Assembly: GCA_045599185.1 (NCBI GenBank)
Contig: JAZRVO010000015.1
Coordinates: 124,001 to 188,000 of the forward strand
Length of the DNA: 64,000 nucleotides
Source of the DNA: UBA1240 sp045599185
GTDB lineage: Bacteria; Spirochaetota; Spirochaetia; Treponematales; Treponemataceae
Direction of reading: 5' to 3'
Positions 1 to 8,328 of this stretch are shown in pieces. The notes under the pieces were generated by a model. It saw only the letters and a list, made by a program, of their open reading frames with translations. It ran no database searches and was not told where the DNA came from. A program made the position numbers and the translations under genes. Position 1 is the stretch's first letter, and each line of letters begins with the position of its first letter.

Positions 1-2
1 CC

Positions 3-1193
3 GGCACAAACATAATTGAAAGCGTTACCGGCAAAATTGAATTTGATGCCGTGGTTTTTGTAATTATGCTGCTGCAGGGAATTGCCGTAGGTTTTTTGGG
101 CTATACACTAACCATTTACAAGGTGAAAATGGGGCGCATGGCCGACATGATGATAAAAGCCGGCGTTAGGGAACTGAACACGAAAATAAATTCTACGCTG
201 AATGTGTCTGTTTTTGCGTGCATTGTGCTAAGCATTACAAGCTTTATGAGCGTGCCAATCGGTATGCTTAAAAACCCTGTTGATAACCCCATGGTAAAAT
301 TTTCCGTTTATTGCGCCATTGCCTTTATTATGACCGGTGCAACCTGTGTTTTGTGTTATACCATGCTTGCCAATTCAATGCAGAAACGCGATAAAACCCT
401 TAAGAACCATTTGTTTGAACAGACCCAAACTCTTGCAGAAGCTGCCAAAGATTCAGCTGTTACCGGGCAGGAACAGAGTGCGGCCGTAAAAGAAATTGTT
501 GCAACTGTAGAAGACAACAACAATTTAAGCTGCAACATTCAGCAGAAAATATCCGACGTTACCGGCCTTGCAAATAAATCCCGTGACGACGTTGCCAGCG
601 GCATTGAATATTTGCAGCAGAACGTAAAGGACCTGATGGAAATTACTGAATGCAACTTGCAGACAATTGAAGGCATAAAGGATTTGTGCAGCAAGGTTGA
701 AAACATTTGGGATATTGTGAACCTTATTACCGATGTTGCAGCCCAGGCAAAAATTATTGCTTTCAATGCAGAACTTGAAGCAAGCTCTGCCGGTTCTGCC
801 GGTGCAAATTTTCATATTGTAGCTACGGAAGTAAGGCGGCTTTCGGATAACATCATCGACAGTTCGCTTGAAGTTAAGCAGCATATTGCAGAAGTGCAGA
901 AGGCAGCAGACCAGCTTATTGCAGCAAGCAAACAGGGCAGTGCAAAAATCAATTCCGGCTATCAGAATGCGAAGGAACTTGAACAGCGTTTTTCCAGCAT
1001 AAAGTCTTCGTCCGAAGCTACGGCAACAGCATCGCTTGACATGAATGACTACATTTACCAGATGACGGCGGCAAGCCAGCAGATTTTGGTAACAATGAAG
1101 CAGATGGCCGGCAACATTGAAAGTTTCAGTCAAAGCACCAGCAATGTTTCCCAGTCATCGGAATCGCTAAAAGACATAGCATCTTTGCTTTAG
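3..1193 (+). CDS. Methyl-accepting chemotaxis protein, 5'-truncated by window edge
   Basis: The frame is open from the first bases of the window, so the real start lies upstream. Visible are hydrophobic segments at about residues 1-24, 51-73 and 83-105 counted from the Val-Val codon at 51, then a long helical cytoplasmic region. The recognisable part is the chemoreceptor hairpin tip around AQAKIIAFNAELEASSAG followed by ATEVRRLSDN, which in this family contacts CheA and CheW. No periplasmic ligand domain or HAMP is evident, suggesting a multi-span membrane sensor, but the missing N-terminus limits this. The ligand cannot be inferred. A strong terminator follows directly. Confidence 0.9.
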   Translation, partial: GTNIIESVTGKIEFDAVVFVIMLLQGIAVGFLGYTLTIYKVKMGRMADMMIKAGVRELNTKINSTLNVSVFACIVLSITSFMSVPIGMLKNPVDNPMVKFSVYCAIAFIMTGATCVLCYTMLANSMQKRDKTLKNHLFEQTQTLAEAAKDSAVTGQEQSAAVKEIVATVEDNNNLSCNIQQKISDVTGLANKSRDDVASGIEYLQQNVKDLMEITECNLQTIEGIKDLCSKVENIWDIVNLITDVAAQAKIIAFNAELEASSAGSAGANFHIVATEVRRLSDNIIDSSLEVKQHIAEVQKAADQLIAASKQGSAKINSGYQNAKELEQRFSSIKSSSEATATASLDMNDYIYQMTAASQQILVTMKQMAGNIESFSQSTSNVSQSSESLKDIASLL

Positions 1194-1212
1194 TTTAGTT
1201 TTTTCATACATC

Positions 1213-1262
1213 AAGCCGAAACTGTTAACCGCCTTGCAGTGCATAACAGTTTCGGCTTTTTT
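1213..1262 (+). terminator. Rho-independent terminator after the chemoreceptor gene
   Basis: AAGCCGAAACTGTTA pairs with TAACAGTTTCGGCTT across a short loop and runs into a T tract. It lies 20 nt after the stop codon. Confidence 0.92.
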
Positions 1263-1314
1263 TGCTAATTCGGTAATCGGATAAAATATAGGACAAAATA
1301 TAGGGTTTGCGTGT

Positions 1315-1536
1315 ATGCGGCAAAAGCAGGCTGAAAAATGCAAAAGACTGCTATTGATTGTGCGATTTCATTTCCTTAACAAGTGCCAGAACCGACTTTT
1401 TCAAGGAAAAACAGGTGGAAATCGTACTGAAGTGGTTGATATTCCAAATCAAGCTGATTTAGATTCTTATGCTGGAACTTTTTTAGGTTTTGGTGAAATA
1501 GGGGAGAATTCAACAACCCATTTAAAAAATAACTAG
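1315..1536 (+). CDS. Possible tail fragment of a polymorphic toxin
   Basis: Weak 73-codon frame. The C-terminal half (GNRTEVVDIPNQADLDSYAG onward) reads like protein, while the N-terminal half looks random. It ends 10 nt before the next gene, whose Shine-Dalgarno AGGTGA overlaps the stop. That spacing resembles a toxin-tail/immunity arrangement, and an Rhs core follows 0.7 kb later. Inference: a leftover C-terminal cassette detached from its Rhs parent. It has no domain I can name and may not be expressed. Two direct repeats of AAAATATAGG lie just upstream at 1283 and 1295. Confidence 0.25.
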   Translation: MRQKQAEKCKRLLLIVRFHFLNKCQNRLFQGKTGGNRTEVVDIPNQADLDSYAGTFLGFGEIGENSTTHLKNN

Positions 1537-1546
1537 GTGATACAAT

Positions 1547-2185
1547 ATGAAATATTTATTTGTTTTTTTATTTTTGACTATTACGACTAATTTATATGCA
1601 GAAAATAAATATGATACGTTTTTTTCTGCATCGATTGGAAAAAATCAAATTGCGATTGTCGGTGAAAAGAAGTCTGATGATAAATTTTATGACAATAAAA
1701 TTCTATTATTAAAAGATAGTAATGGAAAAATATTGGATACAATAGACATATATTATCCTGACACAAATTACAGAGGATCAGTTTTATTATCAAGCAATGC
1801 TTTTGTGCTAAGAATTACAATAAGAGAGCCTTATCGAAATTGTTTTATTTATTCTGATTCTAGAAGCAATACATTTTGCTATTATGATTGCTCAAAATGG
1901 GTCGCAGATGGAATAATTTTGGATGAATACATAATCTATTCCACGGAATTTGATGATAATACAATAAAAAGAATAGATTTAAACAATAATACCACTTTTT
2001 CATATAATGGATATTACCCAAATGTAACTATATATGAATACAACAAAAATAATATTCTAGGCGTCTTCAAATTTGAAGGAAATTGGTTTGAAATTTATAA
2101 AGATGAAATAAAAAAATCAACTGAACAGTTTAATTTATATAAAAAAAATATTAATGATAATTATTATAAACAAGATATAAAATAA
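1547..2185 (+). CDS. Secreted hypothetical protein, AT-rich, possible immunity protein
   Basis: 212 residues beginning with a clear signal peptide (MKYLFVFLFLTITTNLYA) with cleavage expected before ENKYD. AGGTGA six nt upstream supports the ATG. The mature part is rich in Asn, Tyr, Asp and Ile and reads as alternating beta strands, but I recognise no family. Base composition is far more AT-rich than the housekeeping genes in the window, a sign of recent acquisition. Position between a possible toxin tail and an Rhs core suggests a periplasmic immunity protein; this is inference from context only. Confidence 0.65.
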   Translation: MKYLFVFLFLTITTNLYAENKYDTFFSASIGKNQIAIVGEKKSDDKFYDNKILLLKDSNGKILDTIDIYYPDTNYRGSVLLSSNAFVLRITIREPYRNCFIYSDSRSNTFCYYDCSKWVADGIILDEYIIYSTEFDDNTIKRIDLNNNTTFSYNGYYPNVTIYEYNKNNILGVFKFEGNWFEIYKDEIKKSTEQFNLYKKNINDNYYKQDIK

Positions 2186-2201
2186 TTAAGAAACAATTCA
2201 A

Positions 2202-3491
2202 TTGTATATGTATAACTGTAACCTTCTTACCCAGGAAAGTGAACTAAAAACAATTAAATATGCCTATAATGCCCAGAACAGAATCATGTATTCAGAAGTA
2301 ACGGATAAGAAAGTAAAGACACATTCTGTTTCATACTACGGCTATGATGCTTTCCGAAGACGGGTGATTGAACAGGATAAAGATGAAGCAGCGTTACGTT
2401 CAATTTATGACGGCTTCACTTTTGACGTAATAAAACAAAGTCCTACTCTTACAAACGGCCTGTTTGTAGACAGTAATGAAACAGGAATAAGAATCAGCAG
2501 AACAGGTCGCCCTACTGGCGACAGATACCGTTACCTTGAAGACAATGTTCAGCAGGATGGTAACAGATACTTCCATTTAGATGAAGGTAACTACAGAAAT
2601 GTGAGTTCAAGATATAAAGGTTCAAGAACAGCTCTTACTGTAAACGGTACAATAGCAGGCCAGAATACAGATGGAGAAGTTTCTTATTTTACAACAGATT
2701 TACTTGGAAGCGTAAGGACTACAACAGACGGTTATGGCTACGTAGATAAAACTTATTCATATGATGCATTTGGTGTTATAATTGAAGGAGATTTATCTGG
2801 CCGACAGAATTACGGATACCTTGGCAAGCAGTTTGATTCACAAACTGGATTATACAATTATGGTTACCGTGACTACACTCCAAAAGTTGCCCGGTTTACT
2901 ACGGTAGATCCAATTCGCGATGGTGAGAACTGGGTTATTTATTGTAAAAACGATTCTGTTAATTTTGTGGATTTTACTGGTTACGAACCTGTAACAATAG
3001 CCATAGGTGTAGGTGCAGCAGTAATAACTACAGCCGCTGTTATAGCAATTACTCAAAGTGAACCTTATCAAGAAGCTGTGAAGGAAGTGGCTTCACAAGT
3101 AGGAGAAAAACTTCAAGAAGCTAATAATACTATAAATGAAATCAAAAAAGAAATAATCGTTAGCACAACAGATACTATTAAAAATGCACTTTCAAAAGGC
3201 AAAACAGAGCGTGATGGAGAAGGAAATCCTATTCCACCAGGAAATCAGAAACAAAGCCCTTTAGGAAAAGGCAGTAATGGTGGGCCGGAAGATATAGGTA
3301 ATCCTGGAGATTTAGGAGGAAATGGATTTAAACCTCCTGAAGATCCTGGTCCATTCGGAAAAATAATCATAACTTTAGCTGCTATAACTGGCATAATAGA
3401 TAACACTGTAATCCTAGATGCAGATAATAATCAAAGTGAAACACAAAACAGTTCAATAGAAGAAGGAGTTATTTTAAAAAAGGGAAAATGA
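2202..3491 (+). CDS. Rhs/YD-repeat core fragment with variable C-terminal domain, 5'-truncated
   Basis: 429 residues. About residues 30-165 resemble YD-repeat sequence. About 165-262 form the Rhs-associated core: YSYDAFG, then GYLGKQFDSQTGLYNYGYRDYTP, then RFTTVDPIRDG and NFVDFTG. After the core comes a unique tail with one hydrophobic stretch (about 263-285) and a Gly/Pro/Asn-rich segment, the place where polymorphic toxins carry their effector; I cannot assign an activity. Full Rhs proteins exceed 1000 residues, so this is a remnant lacking the secretion and shell-forming N-terminus. The start is arbitrary: no good ribosome binding site is present. The stop overlaps the next ATG. Confidence 0.7.
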   Translation: MYMYNCNLLTQESELKTIKYAYNAQNRIMYSEVTDKKVKTHSVSYYGYDAFRRRVIEQDKDEAALRSIYDGFTFDVIKQSPTLTNGLFVDSNETGIRISRTGRPTGDRYRYLEDNVQQDGNRYFHLDEGNYRNVSSRYKGSRTALTVNGTIAGQNTDGEVSYFTTDLLGSVRTTTDGYGYVDKTYSYDAFGVIIEGDLSGRQNYGYLGKQFDSQTGLYNYGYRDYTPKVARFTTVDPIRDGENWVIYCKNDSVNFVDFTGYEPVTIAIGVGAAVITTAAVIAITQSEPYQEAVKEVASQVGEKLQEANNTINEIKKEIIVSTTDTIKNALSKGKTERDGEGNPIPPGNQKQSPLGKGSNGGPEDIGNPGDLGGNGFKPPEDPGPFGKIIITLAAITGIIDNTVILDADNNQSETQNSSIEEGVILKKGK

Positions 3492-3796
3492 AAAAGGATA
3501 GGTATGCCATAATACTTTTCGCTGGTGTAATTTTATATAGCATAATACAAATTATTATTGGATTGATTTTAAATAATAATTCAAAATTGATAATAAATTT
3601 AATAACAATAGTACTGTTTATTTCTCAAATTATTTTTTGGATAGGTAAAAGAAAAATTGGTCTTTTGTTGTATTCTTTATCTTTAATTGGTTATTATATT
3701 TATATATTTTCATTTAAAAAGTTAAATATATATACAATTCTAATTTATTTTATTTTAGAAATTTATTGTATTTATATATTAACAAAAAATAAATAA
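3488..3796 (+). CDS. Small four-helix membrane protein, putative immunity protein
   Basis: 102 residues, about four transmembrane segments, very AT-rich and dominated by Ile, Leu, Tyr and Lys. The start overlaps the end of the Rhs fragment as ATGA, implying translational coupling. In polymorphic toxin loci the gene immediately behind the toxin usually encodes its immunity protein, and the hydrophobic segment in the neighbouring tail would fit a membrane-active toxin. This is inference; no homologue is recognised. Confidence 0.55.
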   Translation: MKKDRYAIILFAGVILYSIIQIIIGLILNNNSKLIINLITIVLFISQIIFWIGKRKIGLLLYSLSLIGYYIYIFSFKKLNIYTILIYFILEIYCIYILTKNK

Positions 3797-3937
3797 AAAA
3801 AATCAAGGATAATGTTTAAATTTTTTAAATGTTACCCTTTAGATATGAAGAACAGGCAGCTAGAATCACTTGCAGAACCACTCCTCTTGATTAAAAAAAT
3901 GAAGAATCAGTTGTTCGAAAAAAAATGAGAAAAAAAA

Positions 3938-4095
3938 CTACGGCTATGATGCTTTCGGAAGACGTGTTATTGAACAGGATAAAGATGAAGCAGCGTTACG
4001 TTCACTTTTGACGTAATAAAACAAAGTCCAACCTTTACAAACGGCTTGTTTGTAGACAGTAATGAAACTGGAATAAGAATCAGCAGAACAGGTCG
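3938..4095 (+). pseudogene. Broken duplicate of the Rhs core segment
   Basis: Near-identical to 2336-2509 of the intact Rhs frame but 16 bp shorter. The deletion lies between two TTCA tetranucleotides and shifts the frame. The copy ends abruptly and is followed by IS3-type sequence. It starts after about 140 bp of AT-rich DNA (3797-3937) in which I see no gene. Confidence 0.85.
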
Positions 4096-4132
4096 GAAAG
4101 TTTCAAGATAGTTGTCGCATAAAATTATAACA

Positions 4133-4440
4133 TTATGCAGATTTTTTTGCATTTAGCACTTCAAATTCTGAGATTTTGTATTGCCGGATTTTATCAGATG
4201 ACCATCTTAATGGATTTTTCTCCCGGGCTTTAAGAATTACCTGGTTACGGTTTTAAAAAAGTTCAAAATGTTTTCCATGTCTTTTTTCCATTGGAGTTAT
4301 GTACTGAAAGCCGGAATGTTTATGCTCATAATTATACCAATGAATGAAATCGGCAAACCATTTTCTGGCATGTTCAATGTTAGTAAAAAATTTTGGATAT
4401 CCGCATTTGTATTTTAATGTTTTGAAAAATGATTCCGAAG
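4133..4440 (-). pseudogene. IS3-family transposase remnant (C-terminal part of OrfB)
   Basis: Read on the minus strand, about 100 codons match the end of an IS3-type integrase-core transposase: SESFFKTLKYKCGYP, then ARKWFADFIHWYNYEHKHSG, then QVILKARE and NPLRWS. The WYNYEHKHSG block is characteristic of the region after the catalytic Glu. The frame holds one internal TAA near 4252 and is lost upstream of 4440, so the gene is inactive. It lies directly beyond the broken Rhs copy, so an IS insertion probably truncated that copy. Confidence 0.8.
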
Positions 4441-4532
4441 ATATTCAATAATTCGTTTGAATTATTCCTGCAAAAATAATTTTCTTTATGAACAGTAAAT
4501 GATTCCTGCCGTAATTTTAAAAAGGGCAGGGG

Positions 4533-4571
4533 ACAAAAAAAGACCGCTGAAATTATCAGCGGCCTTTTTTG
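4533..4571 (-). terminator. Terminator of fba (bidirectional shape)
   Basis: GCCGCTGA pairs with TCAGCGGT and is flanked by A and T runs on both sides, so it could work on either strand. It sits just past the fba stop. Confidence 0.88.
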
Positions 4572-4594
4572 TTTATGCGCTAAAAGCACAAAAA

Positions 4595-5590
4595 TTAAAG
4601 CTTGTCGTTAGATCCGAGAACTTCAATGATTTTGTGTTCGTACATTTTCTGCATGTTTTCGCGTGCAGGTTTAAGGTACTGGCGTGGGTCAAAGTGATCC
4701 GGGTGTTCGTTGAAGTATTTGCGAACAGCAGCAGTCATTGCAAGACGAGAGTCTGAGTCAATGTTGATTTTGCAAACTGCTGATTTAGAAGCTTTGCGGA
4801 GCTGTTCTTCAGGAATACCAACTGCATCTGGCAATTTACCGCCGTTTTCGTTGATAGTTTTTACTTCGTCCTGTGGAACTGATGAAGAACCGTGGAGAAC
4901 GATCGGGAATCCTGGGAGCTGTTTTTCGATAGCTTCAAGAACGTCGAATGCCAATGGCGGTGGAACGAGGATACCGTCAGCGTTGCGTGTGCACTGTTCT
5001 GGTTTGAATTTGTAAGCACCGTGTGAAGTACCGATAGAAATAGCCAAAGAGTCACAGCCTGTGCGTGTAGAGAAATCTACAACTTCTTCTGGTTTTGTGT
5101 ATGTTGAGTGTTCTGCTGAAACTTCGTCTTCAACACCAGCAAGAACACCAAGCTCAGCTTCTACTGTAACGTCGTGTGCGTGTGCATATTCAACAACTTT
5201 TTTTGTAAGAGCAATGTTTTCTTCGTATGGAAGGTGTGAACCGTCGATCATTACTGAAGAGAAACCGTTGTCGATACAATCTTTGCAAAGTTCAAAAGAA
5301 TCGCCGTGGTCAAGGTGAAGAACGATCTGCGGATTTTTGCATCCAAGTTCTTTTGCATATTCTACTGCACCCTGTGCCATGTAGCGGAGGATTGTACCGT
5401 TGGCATAGTTGCGGGCACCTTTAGAAACCTGCATGATAACCGGTGAGTTTGTTTTTACTGCAGCCTGTACAATTGCCTGCATCTGTTCCATTGTGTTGAA
5501 GTTGAAAGCAGGAATAGCGTATCCGCCTTTAACAGCCTTTGCAAACATTTCTTTTGTGTTTACAAGACCAAGTTCTTTATAACTTGTCAT
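4595..5590 (-). CDS. fba: Class II fructose-bisphosphate aldolase
   Basis: 331 residues. Cleaves fructose 1,6-bisphosphate to dihydroxyacetone phosphate and glyceraldehyde 3-phosphate in cytoplasmic glycolysis, using a divalent metal. Class II signatures are visible: LHLDHGDSFELC with metal-binding His, SVMIDGSHLPYEENI, VEAELGVLAGVEDE with metal-ligand Glu, SIGTSHGAYKF and VLHGSSSV. Length is slightly above the short class II group. AGGAG six nt before ATG fixes the start. A promoter and a terminator frame it as a single-gene unit, divergent from the flaA pair. Confidence 0.97.
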   Translation of the reverse strand: MTSYKELGLVNTKEMFAKAVKGGYAIPAFNFNTMEQMQAIVQAAVKTNSPVIMQVSKGARNYANGTILRYMAQGAVEYAKELGCKNPQIVLHLDHGDSFELCKDCIDNGFSSVMIDGSHLPYEENIALTKKVVEYAHAHDVTVEAELGVLAGVEDEVSAEHSTYTKPEEVVDFSTRTGCDSLAISIGTSHGAYKFKPEQCTRNADGILVPPPLAFDVLEAIEKQLPGFPIVLHGSSSVPQDEVKTINENGGKLPDAVGIPEEQLRKASKSAVCKINIDSDSRLAMTAAVRKYFNEHPDHFDPRQYLKPARENMQKMYEHKIIEVLGSNDKL

Positions 5591-5623
5591 TTTTTGCTCC
5601 TAATTATAGAAAATGATATTCGT

Positions 5624-5652
5624 ATAATATGCTGTATATTGAAAATAATCAA
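5624..5652 (-). promoter_or_regulatory. Sigma70-type promoter of fba
   Basis: On the minus strand TTGATT (5652-5647), 17-nt spacer, TATTAT (5629-5624), about 33 nt before the ATG. The rest of the fba-flaA gap (5653-5883) holds no gene that I can see. Confidence 0.75.
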
Positions 5653-5883
5653 TAGATTGAAAATCATTGAAAAGAATTGCAGGTGTTGCAAAAGCCGTCC
5701 CCAGCGTGCAAAAGCTGTTGAAAAATGAAAAAGCGTATTGTTTTTTTTCGCTATTTTTTTTGTTCAACTTTAGGGAAAAAATTATTATTCTTCAAGTTTT
5801 TTACTGTTTTTGACGATAATACCAATGTGTTTCTCTGAAACTGTGAGTGCACTTCTGCGATTACAGTGCTAAAGTCAATTTAT

Positions 5884-5912
5884 TTGACAAAGCAACAGAG
5901 GGATAATATAAT
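5884..5912 (+). promoter_or_regulatory. Perfect-consensus sigma70 promoter of the flaA pair
   Basis: TTGACA (5884-5889), 17-nt spacer, TATAAT (5907-5912). Every consensus base is matched at the ideal spacing. An AAAGGAG follows seven nt before the flaA ATG. Confidence 0.92.
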
Positions 5913-5966
5913 AATTCGGTAAGAAGTGTAATGAGCTTTTTCTGATTATAGTAAAAGGAGTTTTGG

Positions 5967-6689
5967 ATGAAACAGGGCAGATTAATCGTTTGTCTGGTTC
6001 TCGTTGGTTTGCTGTTTGCTTTGCCAGTTTTTGGCCAAAACAAAGACACAACAAGCTACGAATCAATTATGATCGATAACTTTGACCAGCAACCTCAAGA
6101 CTGGTCATGGCATGTTACAGCTAGTAGATTTGTTCATGAAGGTTATCCTAGATTGCAGTATTTTGAAGGTGCTCCAAATTCGGTTAAGTATCTTCAAGAC
6201 CCAAGTCTTAATGCAAAAGTTCTTGGTGTAGAAATTTCTTATGACCGTAAAGGTGATAACTGGTTTGAAATTTTCCCGGCTAAACAGAGTTCTGATGGAA
6301 ACTATGTTCCATACGATGTTCCTCTTCAGGGAAATGTAGACCACATCGATACTTGGGTTTGGGGTGCTGGCTACGGTTACAACCTCGACCTCCTTATCAG
6401 AGATGCAGACGGACGTGTTCATGCTTTCCCAATGACAAAGCTTACATATCACGGATGGCGCAACATTAAAACAGCTATTCCTGCATGGATGGTTCAGCGC
6501 TCAAGATTCAGAGGTGGCAGCAAGGTTGCTTACTTCGTTGGTTTCCGTGTAAAGACAGATCCTGAAGCACCAGTTGATATTTTCACAATTTACTTTGATC
6601 AGTTGAAATATCTTACCAACGTATTTGCTGACATTTACGATGGTTACAACTTTGATTCTGTAGTTTTTGACGAAGGAGCTGGTAAATAA
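5967..6689 (+). CDS. Flagellar filament outer-layer (sheath) protein FlaA family, first copy
   Basis: 240 residues with a signal peptide ending near LPVFG/QNK, needed because spirochaete filaments assemble in the periplasm. The body carries FlaA-family features: an N-terminal block with FDQQPQDWSW, VLGVEISYDRKGDNWFEIFP, the HGWRN block and a conserved end with FTIYFDQLKYL. FlaA coats the FlaB core filament. The perfect upstream promoter fits a highly expressed structural gene. The stop overlaps the next start as TAATG. From memory this pair next to fba matches the T. pallidum FlaA2-type genes, so FlaA2-like is likelier than FlaA1. Confidence 0.9.
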   Translation: MKQGRLIVCLVLVGLLFALPVFGQNKDTTSYESIMIDNFDQQPQDWSWHVTASRFVHEGYPRLQYFEGAPNSVKYLQDPSLNAKVLGVEISYDRKGDNWFEIFPAKQSSDGNYVPYDVPLQGNVDHIDTWVWGAGYGYNLDLLIRDADGRVHAFPMTKLTYHGWRNIKTAIPAWMVQRSRFRGGSKVAYFVGFRVKTDPEAPVDIFTIYFDQLKYLTNVFADIYDGYNFDSVVFDEGAGK

Positions 6690-7405
6690 TGAAAAAGATT
6701 TTGACAGTTTTAGCTTGTCTGCTTGTTTCTGCATGCGTTTTTGCACAGCAGAGCTTGGTTGAACCAGATCCAGAAATGCTTGGTATTGATGCTGCACGTC
6801 AGGCTTTAAGAGAAGTTTCTCTTGATTTGTTTGAACGTGAAGCTTCTTGGGATGTAACAATGCCGATTGATGACGGTATTATTACTGCTCGTCTTTTCGA
6901 CGGTTCTCCTCTTGCAAAAGAACCTCTTCCTGCTGGTGTTCCAGAAGGTCAGGAAGATACTAAAGTTCTTGGTGTTCGTGTTGATTTTATGCACCGTGGA
7001 CACGAAAGTTTCTTTATTAAACCTGTACGCCCAATTCCGATTGAAGGTGTAACCAAAACTGTATCAATCTGGGTATGCGGTAGAAATGTTAACCACAAAT
7101 TGACATTGCTTGTTCAGGATTTCTACGGAAGCAGTTTTGAACTTTATGTTGGTTCTCTTAACTTTTCTGGCTGGAAAAAACTTACAGTTGCCATACCACC
7201 TTCTCCAGACGGAGTTCACGGTATCGTTCAGGCGAATGCACGTTATGGAGATCATCCTGGATTGCGCATCTGCGGTTTCCGCGTAGATACAGATCCGCTT
7301 GAAGCATACGGTTCTTACTACTTGTATCTTGATGACCTTCGTGCTGTTACCGATTTGTACGCAATGGAAAATCGTGACAAAGACGAAATGTCTGACAACT
7401 GGTAA
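6689..7405 (+). CDS. Flagellar filament outer-layer protein FlaA family, second copy
   Basis: 238 residues, signal peptide ending at VFAQ. It shares the architecture of its upstream neighbour: VLGVRVDFMHRGHESFFIKP, SIWVCGRNVNHKL, FSGWKKL and a closing YYLYLDDLRAVTDLY. The two proteins are clearly paralogous but well diverged, which suggests distinct places in the periplasmic flagellar sheath rather than redundancy. One-base overlap with the first gene implies co-translation. A terminator follows the stop. Confidence 0.9.
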   Translation: MKKILTVLACLLVSACVFAQQSLVEPDPEMLGIDAARQALREVSLDLFEREASWDVTMPIDDGIITARLFDGSPLAKEPLPAGVPEGQEDTKVLGVRVDFMHRGHESFFIKPVRPIPIEGVTKTVSIWVCGRNVNHKLTLLVQDFYGSSFELYVGSLNFSGWKKLTVAIPPSPDGVHGIVQANARYGDHPGLRICGFRVDTDPLEAYGSYYLYLDDLRAVTDLYAMENRDKDEMSDNW

Positions 7406-7422
7406 TAGATTTATTGCTTAAT

Positions 7423-7453
7423 AAAAAGCCCGGTTTTTTGCCGGGTTTTTTGT
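7423..7453 (+). terminator. Terminator after the flaA pair
   Basis: AAGCCCGG pairs with CCGGGTT around a T-rich loop, followed by a T run. It separates the pair from the convergent gene that ends at 7486. Confidence 0.92.
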
Positions 7454-7485
7454 TTTTAAAAAGTTTCTTTTTATTTTAGCCTGTG

Positions 7486-8178
7486 TTATACAAAAGCGTA
7501 ATATTTGCTTTTGCCGGCGGTTCTGGTTTGCTTTATTGCGTTTAATTTTTTTAAGCACCATATTACCAAATTGGCATGTTCTTTTATTGCCGTCTGTTTT
7601 AAGTCTTTTGCGCAGAATTCTTCTTTTCCGTTCAGTTCATTTTTTACCAGTTTTATAAGTTTTTCTTTGCTGGTAATTTCTGTTTCTTTGTTTATGCATG
7701 TCAGTTTTTTATCAACCGGCACCCATTCACGTTTGTGCCGCCGGCTTTTATTGGCAAGCTGTACGGCTTCTTCTGTTTTTTGCCGTATGCGCTGCTGGTT
7801 GATGAATAAAACTTTTATGCCGAATTTTTGCATGGCAAGCAAATCCAAAACGCCGGTAATCTGCCTGAAAATGCAGAAAACGTTCTCTTTTTTTGGACTT
7901 TTTCTTTTGCTTATAGTTTTGCCGTCCTTGTCCGTTACAACAATTTCCGTAATTTCTGCAACGGGAAAAACTATCCATATTTTTCTTGTCTGGCTTAATT
8001 TTTCAATTTTTGGGCGCAGTTTGGAAACGTTGGAAGTTTGGATTTCGTAAACAACTTCATCGTTTATAACGTCGCAGATAAAGCCGTTGTAGTTAACTTC
8101 CGTTTGACCGTTGCACAGGGCGGCGTATTTTTCTTTCAGTTCGCGGTGTAGCGAAGATTCGTTGTATGTATTTATCAT
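7486..8178 (-). CDS. Hypothetical protein, possible PD-(D/E)XK-like nuclease with winged-helix tail
   Basis: 230 residues from the chosen start MINTYNESSLHRELK; 12 more codons are open upstream to 8214. Neither start has a good ribosome binding site. Around residues 20-60 the order TEVNYNGFICDVI then VVYEIQTSN resembles the E...D...ExQ core of some PD-(D/E)XK nuclease folds, followed by a strand IWIVFPV. The last 70 residues are basic with a helix-turn-helix look (KEHANLVIWCLKKLNAIKQ). Lone gene, convergent to flaA. Function unknown; nuclease is a structural guess. Confidence 0.6.
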   Translation of the reverse strand: MINTYNESSLHRELKEKYAALCNGQTEVNYNGFICDVINDEVVYEIQTSNVSKLRPKIEKLSQTRKIWIVFPVAEITEIVVTDKDGKTISKRKSPKKENVFCIFRQITGVLDLLAMQKFGIKVLFINQQRIRQKTEEAVQLANKSRRHKREWVPVDKKLTCINKETEITSKEKLIKLVKNELNGKEEFCAKDLKQTAIKEHANLVIWCLKKLNAIKQTRTAGKSKYYAFV

Positions 8179-8233
8179 TTTTTTACGTGTAAATGCCTTT
8201 AAAAAATAACGCATTTTAGTGCAAAACGCTACC

Positions 8234-8247
8234 TATACATATGTATA
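8234..8247. promoter_or_regulatory. 14-bp perfect palindrome in the divergent gap before mraZ
   Basis: TATACATATGTATA, between the start of the nuclease-like gene and the mraZ promoter. It has the size of an operator for a dimeric regulator, but an AT palindrome of this length could arise by chance. Confidence 0.35.
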
Positions 8248-8300
8248 TATTGAAAATTGGGTATCGGCATATTTTCTTAAAAACTTGAACAATTTTTACG

Positions 8301-8328
8301 TTGACATAATATTTTTATCTGATAAAAT
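8301..8328 (+). promoter_or_regulatory. Sigma70-type promoter of the division cluster
   Basis: TTGACA (8301-8306), 16-nt spacer, TAAAAT (8323-8328), 43 nt before the mraZ ATG. Confidence 0.8.

Noticed and set aside
525..1133. 202-codon minus-strand frame inside the chemoreceptor gene
   Set aside because: Cys/Phe-rich antisense shadow of a gene with clear chemoreceptor motifs.
4380..4589. 69-codon minus-strand frame near the IS3 remnant
   Set aside because: It crosses the fba terminator and is out of frame with the transposase remnant; no motif or ribosome binding site.
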